Shown piece by piece: positions 26,189 through 34,761 of a stretch of DNA of 64,000 nucleotides. Within the stretch, counting starts at the first letter, position 1; each line of letters starts with the position of its first letter. The stretch is taken from the NCBI RefSeq assembly GCF_016907555.1, contig NZ_JAFBCE010000001.1, forward strand, positions 2,046,001 to 2,110,000, read 5' to 3'. Source of the stretch: Microbacterium laevaniformans. GTDB taxonomy: Bacteria; Actinomycetota; Actinomycetes; Actinomycetales; Microbacteriaceae. A model generated the notes under the pieces. It searched no databases. It was not told the DNA's origin and was given only the letters and a program-made list of their open reading frames with translations. Both the position numbers and the translations under genes were made by a program.

Positions 26189-26971
26189 GGGGGACTCCTC
26201 TGTGCTGTCGGGAGCGAGGCTTTCGGGAACACTCATGCCGGGGCCCAGCACGAACGTGCCGCGGCCGGAGCTGAACGTCGAGCGGGCGTTGATCATCACG
26301 CCGTGGCGGCGCGCGTACTCGACGGCGCGGATGTAGAGCACCTTGGCGCCGTTGGCGGCCAGCTCGAGCATCTCCTCGGCGGAGACGACGTCGAGCTTGC
26401 GGGCCTTCGGCACGACGCGCGGGTCGGCGGTGAAGATGCCGTCGACGTCGCTGTAGATCTCGCAGACGTCGGCGTCGAGCGCGGCGGCGAGCGCAACGGC
26501 AGTGGTGTCGGAGCCGCCACGACCGAGAGTCGTGATGTCGCGGGTGTCCCGATTGAAGCCCTGGAAGCCGGCGACGATGACGATCGCACCCTCGTCAAGC
26601 GCCTCGCGCAGGCGCACGGGGGTGACGTCGACGATGCGCGCCGAGCCGTGGTCGGCGGTGGTGATCATTCCGGCTTGGCTGCCGGTGAACGATCGGGCTT
26701 CGAACCCCATCGAGTGGATGGCCATCGCCAGCAGCGCCATCGAGATGCGCTCGCCCGAGCTCAGCAGGATGTCCAGTTCGCGAGGCGCCGGGATCGGGGC
26801 GACCTGCGCGGCGAGGTCGATCAGCTCGTCGGTCGTGTCGCCCATCGCGCTCACGGCGACGACCACGTCGTGCCCGGCGCGGCGCGCATCGACGATGCGC
26901 TTGGCGACCCGCTTGATGCTCTCGGCGTCGGCGACGGACGAGCCGCCGTACTTCTGGACGATCAGCGCCAC
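25670..26971 (-). CDS. lysC: Aspartate kinase (alpha subunit)
   Basis: A 433-aa first enzyme of the aspartate family pathway. The kinase domain begins [21 protein letters not shown] and includes the ATP-site segment [16 protein letters not shown]. Two ACT domains follow from about residue 265 ([17 protein letters not shown], then [19 protein letters not shown]), the allosteric site for lysine/threonine. The GTG at 26971 has AGGAG eight bases upstream. An internal ATG at 26188 with its own ribosome binding site would also give a separate regulatory beta subunit. Confidence 0.94.
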   Translation of the reverse strand: MALIVQKYGGSSVADAESIKRVAKRIVDARRAGHDVVVAVSAMGDTTDELIDLAAQVAPIPAPRELDILLSSGERISMALLAMAIHSMGFEARSFTGSQAGMITTADHGSARIVDVTPVRLREALDEGAIVIVAGFQGFNRDTRDITTLGRGGSDTTAVALAAALDADVCEIYSDVDGIFTADPRVVPKARKLDVVSAEEMLELAANGAKVLYIRAVEYARRHGVMINARSTFSSGRGTFVLGPGMSVPESLAPDSTEESPMEEPIVAGVATDLSQAKITVVGVPDVPGKAAEIFTVIAKSGANVDMIVQNVSAAATARTDISFTLPKSDAATALRALAAEQASIGFESLVHDDQIGKLSVVGAGMRTHSGVSATLFEALSTAGVNIEMISTSEIRISVVLRGDELAQAARVVHTAFGLDSDTEATVYAGTGR

Positions 26972-27093
26972 GTGTGGAACTCCTGAAGACATGTCGACGG
27001 GCACTCGGATGCCGCGCCCACCTCCCCATCCTAGGGATCGACGCATACCGCCGCCGCCATGTGACGGGCTCCCGGACGGGCGCCTCGCCAGGT

Positions 27094-27159
27094 CCGCAGA
27101 ATGCGACGTACTCCGCATCCGATCGGCATCCCGGGTGCGGAGTTCATGACATTCTGCGG
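27094..27159. repeat. Long imperfect inverted repeat between lysC and the transglycosylase gene
   Basis: Arms of 24 bases (27094-27117 and 27136-27159) pair through CCGCAGAAT/ATTCTGCGG and ACTCCGCA/TGCGGAGT, with a central mismatched stretch and an 18-base loop. It lies 14 bases downstream of the transglycosylase stop and may be its terminator, or a protein-binding palindrome. Confidence 0.5.
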
Positions 27160-27172
27160 AGTTCGTGCGCGC

Positions 27173-27976
27173 TCAGCCCGCGGCCGCCGACGCGGCATAA
27201 CGGTTGGCGACGACGGCGACGTCCTCCACGTAGGCCTCGAGGTGGTTGTACGCGAAGACCGCTGCCCGCCACGCGGCGGCGTCCGTCATCGCCGACACCC
27301 CGCAGAGATAGCGCGCCGTCGCGAGCGCGGCATCATCGATCTGGTTGGGGTCGGCGACACCGTCGCCGTTGCCGTCGGCACCCCAGCGTGACCATGTGTC
27401 GGGAATGAACTGCATCGGCCCGACCGCACGATCCCAGAGGGTGTCGCCGTCCCAGCGGCCGCCGTCCGTGTCGGCGATCGCGGCCACACCGTCGCCGTCG
27501 AGCGCGGGCCCCCGGATGGCGGGAACGGGGTTGCCGTCCTCGCCGAGCACCGCACCGCCGTGACGGCCGTGGTCGGACTCGATCCCTCCGATCGCCGCGA
27601 GGGTGTTCCAGCCGATCGCGCAGGAGGGCTGTTCGGTCACGATGCGCAGCTGCGCACTTGCGTACGCCCGCAGCGCGCGCGGGGGGATGCCGGTGGCCGC
27701 AGAGACGCGGGCGAGCCAGACCGGGTCGACCGACGCCACGGGCGCGAGCGGGGCCGACGACGCGGCCACCGCATCACCGGCGACGGGCGCGGCGGCCACG
27801 GCATCCTGTCTCACGGGCACCTCCACGAACGCGTCGACAGGGCGCTCCGCGGGTGACGCCGGCAGGACGGACGGCGCCGCCTCGACGTGCGTGAGGATGC
27901 CCCCGAGGAACACGGCGAGCAGCGCGACAGCGCCGAGCGCGAGTGCGCCCTCGCGCCACGACCACCGCCCACCCAT
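27173..27976 (-). CDS. Secreted lytic murein transglycosylase
   Basis: A 267-aa secreted muramidase-like protein. A signal anchor (GALALGAVALLAVFLGGILT) is followed by a Pro/Ala-rich linker. The SLT-type domain then has its catalytic Glu in IGGIESDHGRHGG, plus the family motifs AVGPMQFIPDTWSRWG and NHLEAYVEDV. A calcium-binding-like DGNGDGVADPNQIDD stretch is present. The ATG at 27976 was preferred; upstream in-frame residues have no signal-like character. It is 17 bases downstream of pstB on the same strand. Confidence 0.85.
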   Translation of the reverse strand: MGGRWSWREGALALGAVALLAVFLGGILTHVEAAPSVLPASPAERPVDAFVEVPVRQDAVAAAPVAGDAVAASSAPLAPVASVDPVWLARVSAATGIPPRALRAYASAQLRIVTEQPSCAIGWNTLAAIGGIESDHGRHGGAVLGEDGNPVPAIRGPALDGDGVAAIADTDGGRWDGDTLWDRAVGPMQFIPDTWSRWGADGNGDGVADPNQIDDAALATARYLCGVSAMTDAAAWRAAVFAYNHLEAYVEDVAVVANRYAASAAAG

Positions 27977-27993
27977 CCGTGTCCCTGGCCTTG

Positions 27994-28989
27994 TCAGCCG
28001 AAACGGCCGTTGACGTAGTCGAAGGTGCGCGGGTCGATCGGCGACGAGAACATCGCGTCGGTGTCGCCGTGCTCGACGATGTGGCCGGGCTGGCCCTGCG
28101 AGGCGAGGAAGAACGCGCACTGCTGGGACACCCGCTGCGCCTGCTGCATGTTGTGGGTGACGATGACGATCGTGACCTCGCGCGCGAGCTCGGTCATCGT
28201 CTCTTCGATGACGCGCGTGGAGGTCGGGTCCAGCGCCGAACACGGCTCGTCCATCAGGAGCACCCGCGGCCGCACCGCGAGGGAACGCGCGATGCACAGG
28301 CGCTGCTGCTGTCCGCCGGAAAGCCCACCGCCGGGCGCGCGCAGGCGGTCCTTCAACTCGCGCCAGAGCCCGGCCTTGGTGAGGCACGTCTCGACGAGCA
28401 TGTCCTTCTCACTGCGACTGGCACGGATGCCGGCGAGCTTCAGGCCCGCGACGACGTTGTCGTAGATCGACATGGCCGGGAAGGGGTTGGGCTTCTGGAA
28501 GACCATGCCGATCTTCTTGCGGGCATCCACGAGACGGTGGCCGGCGTCGTAGATGTCGTCGTGGTCCAGCAGCACCTCGCCGGCGAGGGATGCCGAGGGC
28601 ACCAGTTCATGCATGCGGTTGAGGATGCGCAGGAACGTCGACTTCCCACAGCCGGACGGGCCGATGAGGGCCGTCACCTGGCCCGCGGGCATCTGCAGCG
28701 ACACGTCGTGCAGGACCTGGTGATCGCCGAACCAGGCGGAGATGGAGCGCGCGTTGAGCTGCGACGGCGGCAGCAGGACGGCCGTCGCGGCGACGGCATC
28801 CGCATGCGTCACCGGGGCACCGCCGAGAGCGGCGGGTCCGCTCGGCGCGGGAGGGAGGGTGGACTCGCCACCGGCCATCACCGGCGCGGCGGGCACGGGA
28901 GCGCGTCCGCTCGTGCGTCCGAGGAAGCGCGGGCGGTTCGCGCGCTCGGCGCGGTGGGCTGCGCGGGACGGTTCGATGTCGTCAGACAT
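27994..28989 (-). CDS. pstB: PstB-type phosphate ABC transporter ATPase, orphan
   Basis: A 331-aa ABC ATPase closely matching PstB: Walker [18 protein letters not shown], a Q-loop in [16 protein letters not shown], signature [16 protein letters not shown], Walker [13 protein letters not shown] and H-loop VTHNMQQA. It differs from usual PstB (about 260 aa) by a Pro/Ala-rich, probably disordered extension of about 80 residues. No pstS, pstC, pstA or phoU is adjacent. It starts 12 bases after the kinase/sortase-like fusion on the same strand. Loss of partner genes is one explanation. Confidence 0.85.
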   Translation of the reverse strand: MSDDIEPSRAAHRAERANRPRFLGRTSGRAPVPAAPVMAGGESTLPPAPSGPAALGGAPVTHADAVAATAVLLPPSQLNARSISAWFGDHQVLHDVSLQMPAGQVTALIGPSGCGKSTFLRILNRMHELVPSASLAGEVLLDHDDIYDAGHRLVDARKKIGMVFQKPNPFPAMSIYDNVVAGLKLAGIRASRSEKDMLVETCLTKAGLWRELKDRLRAPGGGLSGGQQQRLCIARSLAVRPRVLLMDEPCSALDPTSTRVIEETMTELAREVTIVIVTHNMQQAQRVSQQCAFFLASQGQPGHIVEHGDTDAMFSSPIDPRTFDYVNGRFG

Positions 28990-29001
28990 GGGGGCTCCGA
29001 G

Positions 29002-30339
29002 TCAGAGGAGGTTGGGAAGCAGGCGGACGAGTTGATCGCAGACGAAGACGCTGGCCAGCAGCAGGATCGGCACGAAGACGATCCAGGTCTTCTGCGCGCC
29101 GACCCGGCGAAACGCCCAGACGGCGGCGATCTCGGCGGCGACGAGGAACTGCAGCGCGAAGACGAGCGCCCAGACGGTCGTCGTGTCCGTTGCAAGCGCC
29201 GCATGCGACGGCGGCAGCGTGATCGGGGTGGTCTGACGCGCGCCCGCAGGTTGGCCTTTATCGACGAGTCGAGCGTCGACGTAGGCGATCCCGGTCGGCA
29301 CGTATGGCGCCCCGCGCGCGGTGAGCAGGATGAGACGACTCTCTCCACGGGCGGGCGCGGGCGGCGTCGGGTCGCCCGCGTAGCGGACTCCCAGCACTTC
29401 GAAGGTGTTCAACCCTTGCCCGGTGCGCACCTCGAACCGCTCCCCCGGCTGCAAGGACTGCAGACGCCCGAACGGGCCGCCGAACGCGGCGGCGCGGCCC
29501 ATCACGACGCTGACGCCGACCTGGCCTGGCAGCACCGTGTCGCGGCGGTGGCCGGGGCCGCCGGCGAGGACACCCGATGATGTTCCCTCGGCGATCACCT
29601 CGTGCACCCCGAGCCGGGGGATGTCGATGATGGCGACGGGCGCGCCGTCGGTGAGGAGCACGTCGTTGAAGTCCCCCTCGCTGACCGGCGCCGTGCCCGC
29701 AGCGAGCTGTGCCCGGTAGGTGTCGAAGAGCTGCTGCTGGGCATAGGGAACGCTGGCAACGACGCCCGCGTTCGACGCTTCGGATGCCGCACCACTCAGC
29801 AGCGGGTCCGCGCCGCGCGTCGTGCGCCCCGGCACATCGGCCAGACCGAAGTCGAGGAGCCGGATGCCGCTCACCGTGCCGTCCGCGTCGGCGCTCGCGC
29901 TGGAGGTGAGCATGATGTTCGACGGCGTGATGTCGCGGTGGACGACGCCACCGGCGTGCGCGGCGCCGGTCGCGTCGAGGACGGCGGCGAAGACGGCCAC
30001 GGCATCCACGATGGTCAATGGCCCGCGCTCTCGTACGGGGTCGGCGAGAGTGACGCCCTCGACGAGCTCCATCGCGATCCATGCAACGGGTGGATCACCC
30101 GGCGCGAGCCCCGCGTCGTAGACCTCGGCGATGTTCGGATGCGCGATCGCCTGCGCAGCCCGCACTTCTTCGAAGAACGCCTCCCAGGCGACCGGTCCAA
30201 CGGCCAGATGCGGGTGCAGCAGCTTCACAGCCACGCGGCGCCCGTGCCGTGTGTCATCGGCTTCGAAGACGGCGGCCGTGCCGCCGCTTCCCCGGAGCTT
30301 CCGGAGACGGAACCGTTCGGCGATGAGGCCGTCGCTCAT
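29002..30339 (-). CDS. Truncated Ser/Thr kinase fused to a catalytically dead sortase-like domain
   Basis: A 445-aa chimera. Residues 1-200 are a Hanks-type kinase: Gly loop GSGGTAAV, Lys39 in VAVKLL, HRDITPSN (Asp136) and DFG at 163-165. The kinase stops at VVASVPYA, just where the APE motif and C-lobe should follow. Residues about 205-365 resemble class E-like sortases (VAIIDIPRLGVHEVIAEGTSSG; GPGHRRDTVLPGQVG), but the usual catalytic GH is GR (282) and the TC is TA (341). Two or three membrane helices end the protein. The ATG overlaps the upstream gene by four bases. It could be a deletion fusion, an assembly error or a real regulator. Confidence 0.7.
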   Translation of the reverse strand: MSDGLIAERFRLRKLRGSGGTAAVFEADDTRHGRRVAVKLLHPHLAVGPVAWEAFFEEVRAAQAIAHPNIAEVYDAGLAPGDPPVAWIAMELVEGVTLADPVRERGPLTIVDAVAVFAAVLDATGAAHAGGVVHRDITPSNIMLTSSASADADGTVSGIRLLDFGLADVPGRTTRGADPLLSGAASEASNAGVVASVPYAQQQLFDTYRAQLAAGTAPVSEGDFNDVLLTDGAPVAIIDIPRLGVHEVIAEGTSSGVLAGGPGHRRDTVLPGQVGVSVVMGRAAAFGGPFGRLQSLQPGERFEVRTGQGLNTFEVLGVRYAGDPTPPAPARGESRLILLTARGAPYVPTGIAYVDARLVDKGQPAGARQTTPITLPPSHAALATDTTTVWALVFALQFLVAAEIAAVWAFRRVGAQKTWIVFVPILLLASVFVCDQLVRLLPNLL

Positions 30340-30836
30340 TGCAGGATCAGCGGGTCCACCGGTGCCGGCCGGCCGAGCCCGAGTTCGGTGGCGCGCGACG
30401 CGGTGGCGGCCAGCTCCTGCATGAGGCGCACCGCGAGAGCCGCAGCGCTCTCGGCGGCCGAGCGCTTCTCATAGCGACGAGCGCCCATTATCACGAGCGA
30501 TCCGCGCGCGCTGACGAACCACCCGGTGCTGCGCAACCGGGGCGCCGGACTGGTGTGGATCTCGAACGTCGATGCCGCGCGCAACAGCTGCGCCAGATCG
30601 ATGCGGGCCGCCCCCTCATCGGTGAACACACGGCATCCCCGTGCGATCTCGCGCCGGTTCTCGCTCACCAAACGCCATGCGACGGCGGGTTCGAGGGCCG
30701 GCAACGGCTCCTGACCACTCGCGAAGGGCCCGACGCCCGGATGCCCGGATGCGATCTCGGCGACGACGCGCATCCATTCGAGGGCGCTCCTGTGCGAAGC
30801 CGCGGGAAAATGCGCGTAGAGAAGACGCGCGGACAT
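30336..30836 (-). CDS. Protein of unknown function upstream of the kinase fusion
   Basis: A 166-aa protein with no family I recognise. It has no signal peptide or membrane helix. It looks like a mixed alpha/beta cytoplasmic domain with a basic, Ser/Arg-rich centre (FEIHTSPAPRLRSTGWFVSA) and an Ala-rich C-terminal helix (SAAESAAALAVRLMQELAAT). The ATG at 30836 follows AAAGGGAGAATC. It is coupled to the kinase fusion by a 4-base ATGA overlap, so the two are probably made together. Confidence 0.65.
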   Translation of the reverse strand: MSARLLYAHFPAASHRSALEWMRVVAEIASGHPGVGPFASGQEPLPALEPAVAWRLVSENRREIARGCRVFTDEGAARIDLAQLLRAASTFEIHTSPAPRLRSTGWFVSARGSLVIMGARRYEKRSAAESAAALAVRLMQELAATASRATELGLGRPAPVDPLILQ

Positions 30837-30986
30837 GATTCTCCCTTTCGCGACACCGGAGGTCGTGCACACGGCCGCGAGGGAAGAGTGGCGGTCCGAG
30901 GCGACAGCGACCGGACGCACCGGTGAACGCCGGGCGTCGATCCAGCGGACGAGGGGTAGCGCGTCGAGCCGGAGACGTGCGCGACC

Positions 30987-31901
30987 CTAGGGCGCGTACG
31001 GCGGCGCCTGACGTCGCAGACGCAGCCGACCTCCCGTCGCGGCGAACCAGCAGCCGATGAGCACGAGCGGAAAGCCGAGCAGCAGCCCCGGCGACAACGG
31101 CTCGCCGAGCAGGAGCACGCCCAGCAGGATCGCGACGACCGGGTTGACGTACGTGAACAGCGGCGCACGCACGGGACCGACCTCGCCGATGAGCGCGAAG
31201 AAGCCCAGGAAGGCCAGCGCGGTGCACAGGATGCCGAGGGCGACGAGCGACAGTCCGCTGCGGACGGTGGGAAGCTCGTGCTGGGTCAGCAGCGCGAACG
31301 GCAGGTAGGCGAGGCCGACCGCGACCAGGGACAGGGTGATGGTGCCGAGCGAGGGGACCTGAGCGAGCTTGGTGGCGATGATGAACGGCGCGATCGCGTA
31401 GAGCAGGGCGACGAGCAGGACCTGGGCGATGGCCCCCAGCGCCTGCGCCGGCTCGGCGACGGCGAGTCCGGGGCCGGCGACGATGACCACCAGGCCGGCG
31501 AAGCCGACGACGAGTCCGACGGCGCGGGCCGGACTCAGGGCGGACCGGTCGCCGCGCACGAGGGCGATCCCGGTGGCGAACAGCGGGACCGTCGCCACCA
31601 GCAGACCGGTGAGCCCGGACGGCAGCGTCTGCTCCGCGTGCCCCAACAAGAGGAAAGGCCCGGCCATTTCGATGGCCCCGAAGGCCAGCACCCACGGCCA
31701 GAGCGCCAGCGCCGGCCGAAGGGCTCGGCGTCGCAGGGCGATGGGCAGCAGCACCGCCGCGCCGAGCAGGGTGCGGCCCGCGACGACGGCGGCCGGTGTC
31801 AGCGAGTCGACCGCCTCTTTGATGAACAGGTACGGGATGCCCCACAGCACCGCCATCAGCGCGTACAGCGCCCAGGCACGACCGGAGACGGCCGGCGCCA
31901 T
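30987..31901 (-). CDS. EamA-family (DMT) transporter
   Basis: A 304-aa inner-membrane protein with ten predicted helices in two homologous five-helix EamA halves. The first starts ALYALMAVLWGIPYLFIKEAVDSL; the second ends RAPLFTYVNPVVAILLGVLLLGEPL, the conserved repeat end. It is a metabolite or drug exporter of the RhaT/YdcZ superfamily; the substrate is unknown. The ATG overlaps the recR stop by one base (ATGA-type junction), so it extends the dnaX-recR transcript. Confidence 0.88.
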   Translation of the reverse strand: MAPAVSGRAWALYALMAVLWGIPYLFIKEAVDSLTPAAVVAGRTLLGAAVLLPIALRRRALRPALALWPWVLAFGAIEMAGPFLLLGHAEQTLPSGLTGLLVATVPLFATGIALVRGDRSALSPARAVGLVVGFAGLVVIVAGPGLAVAEPAQALGAIAQVLLVALLYAIAPFIIATKLAQVPSLGTITLSLVAVGLAYLPFALLTQHELPTVRSGLSLVALGILCTALAFLGFFALIGEVGPVRAPLFTYVNPVVAILLGVLLLGEPLSPGLLLGFPLVLIGCWFAATGGRLRLRRQAPPYAP

Positions 31902-32494
31902 CAGACGGCCCGGCGCCCCTCGAAGGCGCGGCCGAGGGTGACCTCGTCGGCGTACTCGAGGTCGCCGCCCACCGGAAGACCGGACGCCAACCGGGTCACG
32001 TGGATCTCGAGGGTGTGCAGGAGCCGGCTGAGGTAGGTCGCGGTGGCCTCTCCTTCGAGGTTCGGGTTCGTCGCGAGGATGACCTCCTGCACCGTGCCGT
32101 CGGCGAGGCGCTGCATCAACTGTGTGATGCGCAGGTCGTCGGGTCCGATGCCGGCGATCGGGCTGATGGCGCCGCCGAGCACGTGGTAGAGCCCACGGAA
32201 CTCGCGCGTGCGCTCGATGGCCGAAACGTCCTTCGCATCCTCGACCACGCAGATGAAGGTCTGATCACGACGGGGATCGCGGCAGATCGCACAGCGTTCC
32301 TGCTCACTCACGTTGCCGCAGATCTCGCAGAAGCGCACGCGTTCGCGAAGCTCACCGAGCAGGTGCGACAGACGCGCGACGTCGAACGTCGGAGTCTGAA
32401 GGATATGGAACGCGATCCGCTGCGCCGACTTCGGCCCGATGCCGGGAAGGCGGCCGAACTCGTCGATGAGGTCTTGGACGATGCCGTCGTACAT
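31901..32494 (-). CDS. recR: Recombination protein RecR
   Basis: A 197-aa DNA-binding clamp that works with RecO in loading RecA on gaps. An N-terminal helix-hairpin-helix ([17 protein letters not shown]), a four-Cys zinc finger ([16 protein letters not shown]), a Toprim domain ([16 protein letters not shown]) and a C-terminal Walker-B-like part are all present. It follows dnaX with a three-base gap. The YbaB/EbfC gene often found between dnaX and recR is absent here. Confidence 0.95.
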   Translation of the reverse strand: MYDGIVQDLIDEFGRLPGIGPKSAQRIAFHILQTPTFDVARLSHLLGELRERVRFCEICGNVSEQERCAICRDPRRDQTFICVVEDAKDVSAIERTREFRGLYHVLGGAISPIAGIGPDDLRITQLMQRLADGTVQEVILATNPNLEGEATATYLSRLLHTLEIHVTRLASGLPVGGDLEYADEVTLGRAFEGRRAV

Positions 32495-32497
32495 GGC

Positions 32498-34690
32498 TTA
32501 GCTGAACCTCGTCGGCGGTGTGTACGGCTCCTCGCGCACGAACGTCGCCCCCAGCACTTGGCGGACGACCGCCTCACCGACGCGTTCGATGCCGCCGGAA
32601 CGGGGTGCGCGGGGCGGCGCAGGGCGTTCGACGGCGACGGGCGCGCGCGGCGGCAGCGGAGCGTCGTCCAACGGCGGCGGGAACTCGTCCTCGTCGGGGG
32701 CGTCGTCGTCGGTGTGCGTGTACTCCGTCGTCGCGGGCAGCACGGTGCCGTCCCGCGGGATCGTCAATGTACGCACCGGCTCGGCGGTGGCGTCCTCGGG
32801 CTCTTCGTCGACTGCCAGCCCGACCGCGGCAGGAGCAGCGGTGGCGAGAGCGGACGCCGCCGTCGCACCCCCCGCGGGCTCGCTCGGCGCCGAAGCCTGT
32901 GGCGCGGGGTCACTCGGAATCCGTGCCACTGCCCACTCCGTCACCGGCGCGGCAGCGGACGATGCGATGGTCGGCGTCGATCGAGGCCGCTCACCGCCGT
33001 CGGAGCGGGTCGCTCCAGAGGAGCCGCCGTCGGCGCGAGGCCCGTCGGCCGGTGGAGTCGGAGAACCCGAGGCGGGCGGCTCGGCGGTCGCATCGGCGTC
33101 GAACCGCGCCACGTACTTCACGCGGATGCCGAGAACCTCGCGGATCGCACCGCGCAGGTCTTCGCTGGGGCCCTTGCCCGCCGCGAGCTTCTTGAACGCG
33201 GCGACATCCGCCTGGGTGCGGAAGCTCAGCGTCAGCACGTCGTCGGCGAACGCGACCGGGGTGGCGTCGACGGCGATCATCCACGACGATCGGCTCACGG
33301 GCTCGAGGCGCTGGAGGATCTCCGGCCACGCATCGCGCACCTGCGCGAGGGTGACCGGGCCGGACGGCGCGACCGGGGCGGGCGCGGGCGATGCGGGCGT
33401 GGGCTCGGGATCGGGATCGGCGACAACCGGCGCGGGGTCGGGGCGTTTCGACTCGCTCGCTCGCTCAACGACCGGAACCACCGGCGCCTCGGGGGCGCCC
33501 GACACCGCGGGAGGCGCGGCGGGCGTCGCGGGAGGCGCAGCGGGCGTCGCGGCAGGCACGGCGGCGGCATCGGCGGTGTGGGCCAGCACCCGTGCCACGA
33601 GCAGCTCGAGCTGCAGGCGCGGAGACGTCGCCCCGCTCATGTCATCGAGGGCACCGACGACGAGATCGGCGATGCGCGAGAGACGATCGGTGCCGAAGGC
33701 AGAGGCCTGACGGCCCATCCGCTCGAGCTCGTCGGCGGGGATGCCGCGCAGCACCGCCCCGGCACCCTCTCCCGTGGCAGCCACGATGATGAGGTCGCGC
33801 AGCCGTTCGAGAAGATCGTCGACGAACCGGCGCGGATCCTGCCCGGTCTGCACGACCCGATCGATGGCAGCGAAGGCGGCGGCCGCGTCGTGCGCAGCGA
33901 ATGCGGTGACGACCTCGTCGAGCAGCGCGCCGTGGGTGTACCCCAGCAGCGCGACGGCGCGCTCGTACCGCACCGTCGCCCCGTTCTCGCCGTCCACGGG
34001 GTCGGAGCCGGCGATGAGCTGATCGAGCAGCGACAGGGTGTCGCGTGGCGAGCCGCCGCCGGCCCGCACCACCAGCGGAAGCACGCCGGCTTCGGTCTGC
34101 ACCCCTTCCTGGACGCAGAGCTGTTCGACGTACTCGAGCATCGCCGCGGGTGCGACCAGGCGGAAGGGATAGTGGTGGGTGCGCGAGCGGATCGTGCCGA
34201 TGACCTTCTCGGGCTCGGTGGTGGCGAAGATGAACTTGACGTGCTCCGGCGGCTCCTCGACGAGCTTGAGCAGGGCGTTGAAGCCCTGCGCGGTCACCAT
34301 GTGCGCCTCGTCGAGGATGAAGATCTTGAAGCGGTCGCGCGCGGGTGCGAAGATCGCGCGCTCGCGCAGATCGCGGGCGTCGTCGACACCGTTGTGTGAT
34401 GCCGCGTCGATCTCGACCACATCGAGTGAACCTCCGCCGCCGCGGCTGAGCTCGACACAGCTGTCGCAGACACCACAGGGCGTGTCGGTCGGGCCGGCCG
34501 CGCAGTTCAAGCAGCGCGCGAGGATGCGGGCCGACGTCGTCTTGCCGCAGCCGCGCGGACCGCTGAAGAGGTAGGCGTGGCCGACGCGGTCGCTGCGCAG
34601 CGCCGTCATGAGCGGTTCGGTGACCTGCGCCTGCCCGATCATCTCGCCGAACGTTTCCGGTCGGTAGCGGCGGTACAGGGCGGTGGTCAC
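32498..34690 (-). CDS. dnaX: DNA polymerase III subunit gamma/tau
   Basis: A 730-aa clamp-loader ATPase. The AAA+ domain has Walker A FSGPRGCGKTTSARIL, zinc cysteines (CLNC, CGVCDSC), Walker B IFILDEAHMV and sensor 1 FIFATTEPEKV. About residues 370-470 are a Pro/Ala-rich linker, followed by a domain V-like part and an acidic Pro-rich tail. Only the tau-like full-length form is evident; no slippery frameshift site was seen. The GTG start is leaderless in appearance (TAGTCT six bases upstream). Confidence 0.93.
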   Translation of the reverse strand: MTTALYRRYRPETFGEMIGQAQVTEPLMTALRSDRVGHAYLFSGPRGCGKTTSARILARCLNCAAGPTDTPCGVCDSCVELSRGGGGSLDVVEIDAASHNGVDDARDLRERAIFAPARDRFKIFILDEAHMVTAQGFNALLKLVEEPPEHVKFIFATTEPEKVIGTIRSRTHHYPFRLVAPAAMLEYVEQLCVQEGVQTEAGVLPLVVRAGGGSPRDTLSLLDQLIAGSDPVDGENGATVRYERAVALLGYTHGALLDEVVTAFAAHDAAAAFAAIDRVVQTGQDPRRFVDDLLERLRDLIIVAATGEGAGAVLRGIPADELERMGRQASAFGTDRLSRIADLVVGALDDMSGATSPRLQLELLVARVLAHTADAAAVPAATPAAPPATPAAPPAVSGAPEAPVVPVVERASESKRPDPAPVVADPDPEPTPASPAPAPVAPSGPVTLAQVRDAWPEILQRLEPVSRSSWMIAVDATPVAFADDVLTLSFRTQADVAAFKKLAAGKGPSEDLRGAIREVLGIRVKYVARFDADATAEPPASGSPTPPADGPRADGGSSGATRSDGGERPRSTPTIASSAAAPVTEWAVARIPSDPAPQASAPSEPAGGATAASALATAAPAAVGLAVDEEPEDATAEPVRTLTIPRDGTVLPATTEYTHTDDDAPDEDEFPPPLDDAPLPPRAPVAVERPAPPRAPRSGGIERVGEAVVRQVLGATFVREEPYTPPTRFS

Positions 34691-34696
34691 CAGAAC

Positions 34697-34702
34697 AGAC
34701 TA
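34697..34702 (-). promoter_or_regulatory. -10 box of a leaderless promoter for dnaX
   Basis: TAGTCT on the minus strand is followed by GTTCTG and the GTG start of dnaX. No ribosome binding site is present. Confidence 0.5.
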
Positions 34703-34761
34703 CGGTGTGCTCCCGACATCCAGGTCGGGAACATCGCCGGGTGCGGGGCGTTGAAGAGGAC

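Noticed and set aside
29002..30339. Annotating the fusion simply as a protein kinase or as a sortase
   Set aside because: The kinase lacks its C-lobe and the sortase part lacks its catalytic His and Cys, so neither activity should be asserted.
32498..34690. Programmed frameshift in dnaX giving a gamma form
   Set aside because: No A-rich slippery heptamer with a downstream hairpin was seen in the linker region.
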